Shown here piece by piece: positions 8,430 to 16,683 of a DNA stretch of 64,000 nucleotides. The stretch is from contig DATFFT010000035.1 in assembly GCA_035249905.1 (NCBI GenBank), positions 15,049 to 79,048 of the forward strand, written 5' to 3'. The position numbers were made by a program, and so were the translations under genes. Numbering within the stretch: position 1 is the stretch's first letter; every line of letters begins with the position of its first letter. This DNA comes from JAOUEA01 sp035249905. Its GTDB lineage: Bacteria > Actinomycetota > UBA4738 > HRBIN12. The notes beneath the pieces were generated by a model. The model had not been told where the DNA came from, ran no database searches, and saw only the letters and a program-made list of their open reading frames with translations.

Positions 8430-9690
8430 CGGTGATCTCTTGGTAGATCTGCTGGTACAGCTGGTTCACAGCCGGCTCGAGCTCGAGCTCCGTTACCCCC
8501 AGCGGAATCATCTCGGGCGTCACGATGACGTAGGTGAGGCTCTCCGGGAGGAAGCCGTCCTTCACGGCCGATTCCTCGTCGAACGAGGCGACCGTGGGCT
8601 GGTACCCCTCGTACGAGTAGTTCATGATCGCGTTCGTCGCGTCGTAGAGGAAGTCGATCAATCCGTGCGCCAGCACGGGGCTCGCGGCCCCCTTCGGGAC
8701 CGCGAAGAGGTCGTGGGAGATCAGGCCCTTCTGTCCTCCGGGTCCTTGCGGCGGCCACGCGTAGGACAGGGCCTTGATGTCCAGACCCTTGGGTAAGTAG
8801 TACTGGTAGTACGCCATCTGGCCGGACCACGTGTTGTGCACCTTCCATTGGTTCGCGCTGAGCTCGGTGTAGTCCACGTGGTCGTACTTCCAGCCCATCG
8901 CCTCGGCTCCCGCGAGCATGTCCTGCTTGACCTCGTCGAGGATCGCCGCGTCGCTCTCGTTCGGATCGTGGCCTTTCCGCAGCAGTCCGACCGCCAGCAG
9001 GTCACGCGATCCGTTCAGCAGGTGGGTCTGGCCCTCGAACGTGGGGTCCCAGTAGATGTCGTACGGATTGTCCATCGCCGCGATGTCGTCCTCGATCAGG
9101 TCGTTCCGCCACGCGACGCCCGTCGTGAAGATCACGTACGGCACGGAGTACTGCCGTCCGACGTCGTAGAAGTCGGGGACCCCTGCTTCCATGTTGTCGT
9201 TCACGTTGGGAAGGTAGGAGTAGTTGAGCGGCTGGATCAGGCCGCCTTGAGCCAGTTTCCCGATGTTCTCGAGGGTGACCGTCACGAGCAGGTCGAAGTC
9301 CGACCCGTTCGTCTGCATCTTGGAGATCATCTCGTCGGGCGTGTCGAAGACCGTGTACTCGATGTCGACCCCGCCGACGCTGTCGGCGAACTTGTTGAGG
9401 ACCTTCTTCCAGATGTAGTCGCTGTAGCCGAAGATCCTGAGCGGCCCGGCTTCCGGCTTCAGCCCATCTGCGATCGCCGGGTTGTCGTCAGTGAGGGGGA
9501 TGGTGACGGGCGAGTCGGGTCGGGCGAGCTGGAGCAGCCCCGCGCTAGGGCTCGAACCTGAGGTCGTGGGCTCCGATCCGCAAGCCGCCAGGAACGCCGC
9601 CAGGCCGGGGGCGGCGATGCCCGTCGCGGCCGCCTTCCGCATGAAGGTTCGCCGGTCGATCGCTCGATACCTGTCCTTGGGATGTGACAT
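8419..9690 (-). CDS. potD: Extracellular substrate-binding protein, spermidine/putrescine type (PotD-like), Tat lipoprotein
   Basis: Captures the substrate outside the cell and delivers it to the PotBC permeases. The 423-residue precursor has a twin-arginine signal DRRTFMRKAAATG and a lipobox LAACG around residue 37, so it is probably a Tat-exported lipoprotein. The mature part has the PotD-like fold (IFGYSDYIWKKVLNKF, FDLLVTVTLENIGKLA). A GGGAGGGAG ribosome site precedes the ATG, and it heads the operon potD-potB-potC-ppk2. No PotA-type ATPase gene is adjacent or anywhere in the window. Confidence 0.88.
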   Translation of the reverse strand: MSHPKDRYRAIDRRTFMRKAAATGIAAPGLAAFLAACGSEPTTSGSSPSAGLLQLARPDSPVTIPLTDDNPAIADGLKPEAGPLRIFGYSDYIWKKVLNKFADSVGGVDIEYTVFDTPDEMISKMQTNGSDFDLLVTVTLENIGKLAQGGLIQPLNYSYLPNVNDNMEAGVPDFYDVGRQYSVPYVIFTTGVAWRNDLIEDDIAAMDNPYDIYWDPTFEGQTHLLNGSRDLLAVGLLRKGHDPNESDAAILDEVKQDMLAGAEAMGWKYDHVDYTELSANQWKVHNTWSGQMAYYQYYLPKGLDIKALSYAWPPQGPGGQKGLISHDLFAVPKGAASPVLAHGLIDFLYDATNAIMNYSYEGYQPTVASFDEESAVKDGFLPESLTYVIVTPEMIPLGVTELELEPAVNQLYQQIYQEITGGA

Positions 9691-9810
9691 CTCGTGTATC
9701 TCCCTCCCGGTCTCTAGGGGAGTTGTATACCGAACCGGCCCGGCTCGCTCGAGCGGTGTCGACGGTAACTCCGACCGCGGGTCATGGAGCGTGGGTCCCG
9801 ACCTCGAGTG

Positions 9811-11502
9811 CTATGAGACGTTATCGCCACACGGCTCGAGCGGGCCCGCCACTCGGGTCGAGCCGTCGACCGTCAGGCTGAGGAATGCCTCGGCGTTGCC
9901 GACCCGCAGGACCTGGTCGCTCGGACGTCCCGCTGTCGCTCGCCAGGGGTCGTCCTCGGTGCCCGGGGGCGGCAGGTACAGGGGGGAGTCGCTCGACGCC
10001 AGTTGCAGTCGCAGCCGGTGTCCGGCGAGCACGCGGTACCCGATGTGCGCGAGATCGACCGAGACCGGCCGCGACGGATCGGGGCCGCGGAGCATCGTCT
10101 GCCCACGGGTCAGCATGAGCGCCGATCCGTCGGGGGCCGCGTCGACGAGCTTCGCGAACACGGCCGTCGACGGAGCGGTCGATCCGATGCACACCCGGAT
10201 CGAGACCGGCCCGAGGAGATCGAGTGGCCGGTCGAACGCATCCGTGGTGAACGTCAGCACGTCCGGGCGGCTCGCCACGGCTGCCTCGTTCGGGCACTCG
10301 CGCAGGAACGAGAACGGATCGACGACGGTCGAGGGAACGAGGTCGTCCGGGTCGTGCAGCCATCGGGCCGTGGTCGCGGTCGTCTCGGGCGTGGTCGCCA
10401 GGCGCCCCCCGCCGGCCCCGGGTGCGCGCTCCGCCGATGCCAGGTGCAACCGGAGCTCGCGCGCCCCCGGAGGCGGCCAGGTCGGCGCGGTCCGCCACCC
10501 GACGTTCCCATGGTGCCACCGCACCCTCGGGATCTCCCTGTCGATCCCCTTCAGGAACCGATCGAAGAAGTCCAGGGCCGAGCGCAGGTAGCGCGGCAGC
10601 ATGCGTGCGAGTGCCTCGTCATCGGTGTCGTGATCGTCCTCGGGCCCGATCGGCACCAGGTCCAGGTGGTAGTTCTCATGGTCCGTCGAGTTCATCTCGA
10701 GGTACTGGAGGTCGGCGACGTCCGCGCGACCGGTCAGCGCCTCGTAGTCGCGCATCTGCTCCGGCATGATGTTGTCGAACCACCCGCCCGTGTGCAGCAC
10801 GGGGATCCGGAGGGCGTCGAACGGGTGGTTGCCGGGGTAGTGCTCGAGTGGTTCTCTCGCAGCGCTGGTCGCAACGAACCGGTCGAAGCTCTCCGAGCGC
10901 CGTCCGATCGCCTCGTCGAACACCTCCGCAAGCGGGCGGTGCGCGTAGTCGGTCGCCCAGCGGTAGATCCTGTCGTCGAGCCAGTACATCGCGAGGTACT
11001 CCCCGAGGTACAGGGGGATCACCGGGTCGTCGCCGGTCGAGCCCGCGAGGTCGGCGGTCGTCACCCGTGGCACGATCGCCTTCAGCGCCGGGTGCTCGCT
11101 CGCGACGGCGGCCCACTGCGTGTAGCCGTAGTAGGAATCGCCCCACATGCCCACGCTGCCGTCGCACCACGGCTGCGAGACGATCCACTCCAAGGTGTCG
11201 TACCCGTCATCGATCTCGTGGACGAACGCGAGGGTCTCGCCCTCCGATCGGAACTTGCCGCGGACGTCCTGCACGACGAACGCGTACCCGCGATCGGTGA
11301 ACGACGGAGCGATGTCCGACATGAACGTGTACCGCCCGCCCTTGTCGTACGGGAGCCGGACGAGCACGGTCGGCGACGGCGCCGGGCCAGATGCCAGGAA
11401 GACGTCGGTGGCGAGCCGCACACCGTCGCGCATCGGGACCATCGTCTGCTCGGCACGTGGATCCGGCGGAGCGGGGTCGGTGACGTCGATCTCCAGGGGC
11501 AC
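9811..11502 (-). CDS. CocE/NonD-family hydrolase (X-Pro dipeptidyl-peptidase S15 type)
   Basis: Serine hydrolase of 563 residues. The N-terminal alpha/beta-hydrolase core has VPMRDGVRLATDVFL, the tunnel strand YAFVVQDVRGKFRSEG and the nucleophile elbow GMWGDSYYGY (Ser in GDSYYG near residue 129). A jelly-roll C-terminal domain typical of CocE follows (FDRPLDLLGPVSIRV). Members cleave esters or acyl-proline amides; the substrate is unknown. No signal peptide is seen, so it is cytoplasmic. GTG 11502 has an upstream GGAGG, and a TATCGT hexamer about 35 bp upstream may be its -10. Divergent from typA. Confidence 0.88.
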   Translation of the reverse strand: MPLEIDVTDPAPPDPRAEQTMVPMRDGVRLATDVFLASGPAPSPTVLVRLPYDKGGRYTFMSDIAPSFTDRGYAFVVQDVRGKFRSEGETLAFVHEIDDGYDTLEWIVSQPWCDGSVGMWGDSYYGYTQWAAVASEHPALKAIVPRVTTADLAGSTGDDPVIPLYLGEYLAMYWLDDRIYRWATDYAHRPLAEVFDEAIGRRSESFDRFVATSAAREPLEHYPGNHPFDALRIPVLHTGGWFDNIMPEQMRDYEALTGRADVADLQYLEMNSTDHENYHLDLVPIGPEDDHDTDDEALARMLPRYLRSALDFFDRFLKGIDREIPRVRWHHGNVGWRTAPTWPPPGARELRLHLASAERAPGAGGGRLATTPETTATTARWLHDPDDLVPSTVVDPFSFLRECPNEAAVASRPDVLTFTTDAFDRPLDLLGPVSIRVCIGSTAPSTAVFAKLVDAAPDGSALMLTRGQTMLRGPDPSRPVSVDLAHIGYRVLAGHRLRLQLASSDSPLYLPPPGTEDDPWRATAGRPSDQVLRVGNAEAFLSLTVDGSTRVAGPLEPCGDNVS

Positions 11503-11588
11503 GGGCGGGACCTCCGTCGGTCGCGGCGAGGAACGTGCGCACGATAACGGACCCGGCGCCAGCCACGGGCGGGCCCTCTGCCGCTCGG

Positions 11589-11594
11589 TAGGCT
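11589..11594 (+). promoter_or_regulatory. Leaderless -10 box TAGGCT before typA
   Basis: TAGGCT, six intervening bases, then the GTG at 11601; no Shine-Dalgarno sequence. It supports GTG 11601 as the start codon. Confidence 0.6.
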
Positions 11595-11600
11595 CGTGCC

Positions 11601-13433
11601 GTGCCCACCCGAGACGACATCCGCAACGTGGCGATCGTGGCCCATGTCGACCACGGCAAGACCACGCTCGTCGACGCGATGCTGTGGCAATCCGGGGCCT
11701 TCCGCGCGAACCAGGACGTCGCCGAGCGCGTGATGGACTCGATGGACCTCGAGCGCGAGAAGGGCATCACGATCCTCGCGAAGAACACCGCGGTCCGGTA
11801 CGGCGACGTGAAGATCAACATCGTCGATACCCCCGGCCACGCTGACTTCGGGGGCGAGGTCGAGCGAGCGCTCACGATGGTCGACGGCGTGCTCCTGCTC
11901 GTCGATGCGAGCGAGGGGCCGCTGCCGCAGACCCGCTTCGTGCTGCGCAAGGCGCTCGAGGCACGGCTGCCGGTCATCCTCGTCGTGAACAAGGTCGACC
12001 GGGCCGACGCGCGCCCGGCCGAGGTCGTGCACGAGGTCGAGGAGCTCTTCCTCGACCTCGACGCCGACGAGCACCAGATCGCGTTCCCGATCCTGTACGC
12101 GGTCTCCCGTGACGGGAAGGCGGGGGGTTCGCCCGACGCGCTCGCCGACGATCTGCAGCCGCTGTTCGAGACGTTGCTCGAGCACATCCCGGCGCCGACG
12201 TACGACGACGGGCACCCGATGCAGGCGCTCGTGACCAACCTCGACGCCTCCCCGTACGTCGGCCGGCTCGCGCTCTGCCGGGTGTTCAACGGGGTCGTGC
12301 GCCGCGGGGAGCCGGTCGCGTGGTGCCGCGCCGACGGCACGACCGAGCAGGCGAAGCTCGGCGAGCTTTACGTCACCGATGCGCTCGATCGCGTGGAAGC
12401 CGACGAGGCCGGGCCAGGCGAGATCATCGCGGTCGCCGGCATCGCCGAGATCACGATCGGGGAGACCTTGACCGACCCCGACGACCCGCGGCCACTGCCG
12501 GTCACGCGCGTCGACGAGCCGTCGCTCTCGATGACGGTCGGGATCAATACGTCGCCGCTCGGCGGCCAGGACGGAGACAAGGTCACCGCGCGTCTGCTGA
12601 AGACGCGCCTCGATCAGGAGGTGGTGGGCAACGTCTCGATCCGCGTGCTCGACACCGAACGTCCCGAGATGTGGGAGGTGCAGGGGCGCGGCGAGCTGCA
12701 GCTCGCGATCCTCGTCGAGATGATGCGCCGCGAGGGCTTCGAGCTCACGGTCGGCAAGCCGCAGGTCGTGACGCGCACCGTCGACGGGAAGCTGCTCGAG
12801 CCGATGGAGCGGGTGGCGCTCGACGCCCCCGAGGAGTTCCTCGGCGTGATCAGCCAGCTGCTCGCCCTGCGGAAGGGTCGCATGGAGCAGATGGTGAACC
12901 ACGGCACCGGGTGGATCCGCATGGAGTACCTCGTACCGGCGCGTGGGCTGATCGGCTTCCGCACCGAGTTCATGACGGAGACGAGGGGCACGGGGCAGCT
13001 GCACCACGTGTTCGAGGGGTACGAACCGTGGCACGGCGAGCTGCGCACCCGCCCGAGCGGCTCGCTCGTGGCCGATCGGCGCGGCGCGACGACGCAGTTC
13101 GCGCTGCTGAACCTACAGGAGCGCGGCTCGCTGTTCGTCGGGCCGGGCGAGGACGTCTACGAGGGCATGATCGTGGGCGAGAACGCTCGGTCAGAGGACA
13201 TGGACGTGAACCCCACGAAGGAGAAGAAGCTCACGAACATCCGCCAGTCCACGGCCGAGGAGCTCGTGCGGCTGATCCCCAAGACCCAGCTCTCGCTCGA
13301 GCAGGCGCTCGAGTTCATCCGCGAAGACGAGTGCGTCGAGGTCACGCCGTCGGCGGTGCGACTGCGGAAGGTGCTGTTGGCCAAGCAGGAACGCCAGAAG
13401 GCCGGGCGCCGGGGCCGCCCCTCCTCGACGTGA
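11601..13433 (+). CDS. typA: Translational GTPase TypA/BipA
   Basis: Ribosome-binding GTPase linked to stress and ribosome assembly. The 610-residue protein has the G1 loop AHVDHGKTTLVDAML (about residues 13-27), the EREKGITIL switch I, DTPGHADFGGE switch II, NKVDRADARP, followed by the domain II barrel, an EF-G-like domain (RGELQLAILVEMMRREGFEL) and the BipA-specific C-terminal domain (KEKKLTNIRQST). Length is normal. The GTG start fits the upstream leaderless promoter. It is monocistronic or read into the short gap before the F420-type gene. Confidence 0.97.
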   Translation: MPTRDDIRNVAIVAHVDHGKTTLVDAMLWQSGAFRANQDVAERVMDSMDLEREKGITILAKNTAVRYGDVKINIVDTPGHADFGGEVERALTMVDGVLLLVDASEGPLPQTRFVLRKALEARLPVILVVNKVDRADARPAEVVHEVEELFLDLDADEHQIAFPILYAVSRDGKAGGSPDALADDLQPLFETLLEHIPAPTYDDGHPMQALVTNLDASPYVGRLALCRVFNGVVRRGEPVAWCRADGTTEQAKLGELYVTDALDRVEADEAGPGEIIAVAGIAEITIGETLTDPDDPRPLPVTRVDEPSLSMTVGINTSPLGGQDGDKVTARLLKTRLDQEVVGNVSIRVLDTERPEMWEVQGRGELQLAILVEMMRREGFELTVGKPQVVTRTVDGKLLEPMERVALDAPEEFLGVISQLLALRKGRMEQMVNHGTGWIRMEYLVPARGLIGFRTEFMTETRGTGQLHHVFEGYEPWHGELRTRPSGSLVADRRGATTQFALLNLQERGSLFVGPGEDVYEGMIVGENARSEDMDVNPTKEKKLTNIRQSTAEELVRLIPKTQLSLEQALEFIREDECVEVTPSAVRLRKVLLAKQERQKAGRRGRPSST

Positions 13434-13460
13434 CACCCTTCCGCGAAAGGAGCACGACCG

Positions 13461-13466
13461 TACACT
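13461..13466 (+). promoter_or_regulatory. -10 box TACACT before a possible leader peptide
   Basis: TACACT followed by seven bases and an ATG at 13474, the same spacing as the other leaderless genes in this window. It would drive the leader mini-gene and the F420-type reductase gene. Confidence 0.45.
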
Positions 13467-13473
13467 CGGCGGC

Positions 13474-13494
13474 ATGCTCATGTGGGAGCCCTGA
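13474..13494 (+). CDS. Possible six-residue leader peptide (MLMWEP)
   Basis: A leaderless-type promoter delivers a transcript that begins at ATG 13474, encoding Met-Leu-Met-Trp-Glu-Pro and a TGA at 13492-13494. The end of this mini-frame lies inside a 6-bp inverted repeat, and the repeat runs into the ribosome site of the next gene. This is an architecture, not proof of expression. It could equally be a chance ATG in a 5' leader. Confidence 0.3.
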   Translation: MLMWEP

Positions 13495-13500
13495 TCCCAC
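13482..13500 (+). repeat. Inverted repeat next to the ribosome site of the F420-type gene
   Basis: GTGGGA-(7 nt)-TCCCAC, perfect 6-bp arms. The right arm abuts GGGAGG (13501-13506), the ribosome site of the following gene. It could limit translation or act as a weak attenuator coupled to the mini-frame. Confidence 0.4.
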
Positions 13501-13512
13501 GGGAGGCGGGTG

Positions 13513-14163
13513 ATGAGGATCGGCGTGTTCGGGACCGGCTCGGTGGGCTCGGCGATCGCCACCCGGTTGATCGAGCTCGGTCACGAGGTGTGCATGGGGT
13601 CGCGCACGGTGCACAACGAGGCGGCGATCACGTGGGCCGAGGCCGTCGGTGAGCTCGCGACCCACGGCACGTTCGCCGACGCGGCCGCGTTCGGGGACCT
13701 GCTCGTGAACGCCACGATGGGAGCGGGCTCGGTCGACGCGATCGGATCGGCGGCGCCGGCCGATCTCGAAGGCAAGGTGCTGCTCGACGTCTCGAACCCC
13801 CTCGACTTTTCGGCGGGGTTCCCCCCGACGCTCTCGATCAAGGACACCGACAGCCTGGCCGAGACGATCCAGCGTGCCTTCCCGGGCCTCCGGGTCGTGA
13901 AGTCGCTCAACACGATGACCGCCGACGTCATGGTGCACCCTGGGCAGCTCGGCGCCTCGCACCACGTGTTCATGAGCGGGAACGACGCTGACGCGAAGAC
14001 CTCCGTTGGAGAGCTCCTCACCGGATTCGGATGGCCGGCCGACGACATCGTCGACCTCGGCGATCTCTCCACGGCCCGCGGCGCGGAGATGTACCTGCCG
14101 CTCTGGCTGCGGCTGATGAACGCGCTCGGCACGCCCACCTTCAACATCAAGGTCGTGCGGTAG
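13513..14163 (+). CDS. F420-dependent NADP oxidoreductase-like protein (NADPH-dependent F420 reductase family)
   Basis: A 216-residue Rossmann-fold protein of the family that includes F420H2:NADP+ oxidoreductase. Visible: the dinucleotide loop IGVFGTGSVGSAIATRL at the N terminus, the GSR segment ending beta 2 (CMGSRTVHNEAA) that reads the NADP phosphate, LLDVSNPLDF and the C-terminal LWLRLMNALGTPTFNIKV. It may instead be one of the many paralogues with unknown partner. GGGAGG lies upstream; GTG 13510 and ATG 13513 are adjacent and the ATG is preferred. Confidence 0.72.
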   Translation: MRIGVFGTGSVGSAIATRLIELGHEVCMGSRTVHNEAAITWAEAVGELATHGTFADAAAFGDLLVNATMGAGSVDAIGSAAPADLEGKVLLDVSNPLDFSAGFPPTLSIKDTDSLAETIQRAFPGLRVVKSLNTMTADVMVHPGQLGASHHVFMSGNDADAKTSVGELLTGFGWPADDIVDLGDLSTARGAEMYLPLWLRLMNALGTPTFNIKVVR

Positions 14164-14231
14164 GTGGATCAGAGGTCGCGGTCTGGTACGCGGACACGCT
14201 GACGAGGCTGCTGCTGTCCGAACCGAGCGGA

Positions 14232-14237
14232 TATGGT
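14232..14237 (+). promoter_or_regulatory. Leaderless -10 box TATGGT before the DNA ligase gene
   Basis: TATGGT, six bases, then ATG 14244. It fixes the start of the ligase and excludes the longer in-frame extension upstream. Confidence 0.6.
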
Positions 14238-14243
14238 CCCGCC

Positions 14244-15314
14244 ATGCCGAAGCGGACGATCGCGGGGGACCTCCCCGCCCCGATGCTCGCGAAGCTCCAG
14301 CCCGAGAGGCCCACGGGGGAGGGCTGGACCTACGAGCCGAAGTGGGACGGCTTCCGAACGATCGTGGCCGTCGACGACGAGGGCGACGTGCGGCTCGCGA
14401 GCCGCGACGGGCGGCCGATGGGGCGTTACTTCCCCGAGATCGTCGACGCCGTGGCGTCATCGGGCGATGGACCGTACGTGGCCGACGGCGAGATCGTCCG
14501 CGTCTCCGACGGGTCGATGGACTTCGACGAGCTGCAGCTCCGCCTGCATCCCGCCGAGTCCCGTGTGAGGAAGCTCGCGGGCGAGATCCCGGCGACGCTC
14601 GTGGTCTTCGACCTGCTCCGTGAGGGCGGCGACGACCTTACCGGGTTGCCCCTGAACCAGCGCCGCGGGCGTCTCGACGTGCTCGCGAGGAAGCTCGGCT
14701 GGGCCGAGGCGCCCGGCGATCTGCCGTCGATGCCGCCCGCGCCGGTCGTGCTCGTCGCGCCGTGGACCGACGACACCGAGGTCGCCCAGGTCTGGTTCGA
14801 CGACGAGGACGGCCTCGGCCAGGACGGCATCCTCGCGAAGCTCGCGGACCAGACCTACCTGCCGGGGGAGCGTGGCTGGACCAAGGTGAAGCACCGTCGC
14901 ACGCTCGACGTCGTGATCGGCGGATACCGCCTCTCGAAGACCCGCGACGGCGTCGGCGCGCTGCTGCTGGGTCTCTACGGCGACGACGGCACGCTGCACT
15001 ACGTCGGGCACACCTCGTCGTTCAAGGCGGCCGAGCGCAGGGAGCTGCTCGGGCAGCTCCGGAAGCTGGAGGGCCCGAGCTTCGAGGGCGGGCGAGCGCC
15101 GGGAGGACCGAGCCGATGGAACGCGGGACGTGACCTCGAATGGGTCGCGATCGAGCCCGTGCTCGTCGCGGAGGTCACGATCGATCGCATGCAGTACGGG
15201 CGCATCCGCCACGCGGCCACGTTCGTGCGGTGGCGCGACGACCGGGAGCCTCGGTACGCCACGTTCGCTCAGGTCGGCGCCGAGCCTCCGGCGTGGCCGG
15301 AGGCCGACGAGTAG
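14244..15314 (+). CDS. ATP-dependent DNA ligase (LigC/LigD ligase-domain type)
   Basis: Seals DNA nicks using ATP. The 356-residue protein has the nucleotidyltransferase motif I EPKWDGFR (Lys about residue 34, the AMP acceptor), motif III-like VADGEIV, motif IV DGILAKL, motif V WTKVKHRR, and an OB-fold C terminus ending FVRWRDDR. It is a stand-alone ligase, without polymerase or phosphoesterase domains, like actinobacterial LigC. The LigD-type polymerase gene ends 11 bp away on the opposite strand, so the pair probably acts in end joining or gap repair; no Ku gene is in the window. Confidence 0.9.
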   Translation: MPKRTIAGDLPAPMLAKLQPERPTGEGWTYEPKWDGFRTIVAVDDEGDVRLASRDGRPMGRYFPEIVDAVASSGDGPYVADGEIVRVSDGSMDFDELQLRLHPAESRVRKLAGEIPATLVVFDLLREGGDDLTGLPLNQRRGRLDVLARKLGWAEAPGDLPSMPPAPVVLVAPWTDDTEVAQVWFDDEDGLGQDGILAKLADQTYLPGERGWTKVKHRRTLDVVIGGYRLSKTRDGVGALLLGLYGDDGTLHYVGHTSSFKAAERRELLGQLRKLEGPSFEGGRAPGGPSRWNAGRDLEWVAIEPVLVAEVTIDRMQYGRIRHAATFVRWRDDREPRYATFAQVGAEPPAWPEADE

Positions 15315-15325
15315 TCCGTGCCAGA

Positions 15326-16432
15326 CTAGCCGTCGGGCTCGGATCCCGGGAACGGATCCCACTCGTCGCGTGGCTTGCCTTTCTGGGCTCGCTTCCAGGC
15401 CTCCCACTCCGCGACCTTCTTCGCGCGCGAGGGGTTCACACGCACCGGCTCGTCATCGCCCTTCGGGAAGTGGGGAGGCCACGGCGCGTCGTGCAGGCCG
15501 CCTGCGGCGTCGCGCTCGGCCAGCTCGAGCAGGGAGTCGAGTGTCCCTGGATGCTCGTCGATCTCGGCACCGGGGTCGCCGACCTCGCCGAGCCGGTCGG
15601 GCACGGTGCGCAGGGTGAACCGCTCGGGCTCGACGTCGGCGACCTCGCCCCAGTCGAGCGGCGTCGAGACGCGCGCATCGGGCATCGGCCGGACCGAGTA
15701 CGCGCTCGCGACGGTACGGTCGCGCGCGTTCTGGTTGTAGTCGAGGAAGACCCCTTCGCGCTCTTCCTTCCACCAGGCGGTCGTGGCGACCTCGGGCATG
15801 CGTCGCTCGACCTCGCGCGCGAGTGCCAACGCCGCCCGGCGCGTGTTCGTGAACCCGTTCCCCCGAGCCGTCCGGACGTTGACGTGCATGCCCTTCTTCC
15901 CGCTCGTCTTCGGGAAGCCGGTGAGCCCGTACTCGCCGAGCACGTCGCGCACCGTGAGCGCGACGCGGCGCACGTCGTCCCACGGCACGCCGGGGGTGGG
16001 GTCGAGATCGACCCGCAGCTCGTCGGGGTGGTCGACGTCGTCGGCCCGCACCGGCCACGGGTTGCACTCGAGGCAGCCGAGCGTGGCCGCCCACACGAGC
16101 GCGGCCTCGTCGTGCATCACCGGCATCGATGCGGTGCGCCCGCTCGGGAACATCACGGTCGCCGTGCGAACCCAGTCGGGCGCGCCCTTCGGGATGCGCT
16201 TCTGATAGAAGGGCTCGGCGTCCTCGCCGGTCACGCCGCCGGGGAACCGGTGCAGGATCTCGGGCCGGTCTCGACACCCGTCAAGCGCGGCGTGGGCGAC
16301 GGTCGCCCAGTACTCGACGACCTCGAGCTTCGTGATCGGCCCGCCCTCGGCGTCGGGGAAGTAGATCTTGTCCGGGCTCGTGACCTTGATGTCGCGCCCC
16401 TGCACCGAGATCGTCGTCGACGGGGTCGGCAT
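15326..16432 (-). CDS. LigD-type polymerase/primase domain protein (non-homologous end-joining PolDom)
   Basis: Archaeo-eukaryotic primase-type polymerase of 368 residues that adds nucleotides during end joining. Typical blocks: KIYFPD, FYQKRIPKGAPDWV, the metal-binding DxD in RVDLDPTPG (about residue 139), SGKKGMHV, and DYNQNARDRTVASAYSVRP. A C-terminal tail of about 60 residues is polar. The ATG at 16432 lies seven bases after a TAGGGT box, which favours it over the GTG nine bases upstream. Convergent with the ATP-dependent ligase. Confidence 0.9.
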   Translation of the reverse strand: MPTPSTTISVQGRDIKVTSPDKIYFPDAEGGPITKLEVVEYWATVAHAALDGCRDRPEILHRFPGGVTGEDAEPFYQKRIPKGAPDWVRTATVMFPSGRTASMPVMHDEAALVWAATLGCLECNPWPVRADDVDHPDELRVDLDPTPGVPWDDVRRVALTVRDVLGEYGLTGFPKTSGKKGMHVNVRTARGNGFTNTRRAALALAREVERRMPEVATTAWWKEEREGVFLDYNQNARDRTVASAYSVRPMPDARVSTPLDWGEVADVEPERFTLRTVPDRLGEVGDPGAEIDEHPGTLDSLLELAERDAAGGLHDAPWPPHFPKGDDEPVRVNPSRAKKVAEWEAWKRAQKGKPRDEWDPFPGSEPDG

Positions 16433-16439
16433 GCGGTCC

Positions 16440-16445
16440 ACCCTA
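16440..16445 (-). promoter_or_regulatory. Leaderless -10 box TAGGGT of the polymerase-domain gene
   Basis: On the minus strand TAGGGT, seven bases, then ATG 16432. It decides the start codon of this gene. Confidence 0.55.
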
Positions 16446-16475
16446 CCGGCGCCGAGGACCGACCCTTCGACGACT

Positions 16476-16481
16476 TATAGT
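16476..16481 (+). promoter_or_regulatory. Leaderless -10 box TATAGT before the small nucleotidyltransferase-like gene
   Basis: TATAGT, seven bases, then GTG 16489. An intact promoter in front of a shortened gene. Confidence 0.55.
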
Positions 16482-16488
16482 CCGACCG

Positions 16489-16683
16489 GTGACGCTGTTC
16501 GAGCCGATCTTCGCTGCTCTGGAACGCGCCGGGGTCAGGCATGTGACCGTGGGTGGCGTCGCCGTGGTGCTGCACGGTCATGCCAGGCTCACCGACCTGA
16601 TCCGCCTGAAGCGCGTCGCCGGCAGGCCGGTGGATCTCGAGGACATCGCGGCACTCGAGGCGATCCAGGAGCGGGAGGCATGA
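16489..16683 (+). CDS. Internally deleted nucleotidyltransferase-like protein
   Basis: The 64-residue frame joins two ends of a known protein plan. Residues 1-33 (GVRHVTVGGVAVVLHGHARL) match the start of MNT/AbiEii-like nucleotidyltransferases, and residues 35-64 (TDLIRLKRVAGRPVDLEDIA) match their C-terminal end. The central part with the metal-binding DxD and most of the fold, about 100 residues in relatives, is missing without loss of frame. The gene keeps a promoter and a start codon. It is either a decaying gene or a mini-protein; catalysis is unlikely. Confidence 0.55.
   Translation: MTLFEPIFAALERAGVRHVTVGGVAVVLHGHARLTDLIRLKRVAGRPVDLEDIAALEAIQEREA

Noticed and set aside
10003..11547. 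Plus-strand frame of about 510 codons opposite the CocE-type hydrolase gene
   Set aside because: Shadow frame with low-complexity Arg/Val/Glu composition; the minus-strand protein has a complete hydrolase signature.
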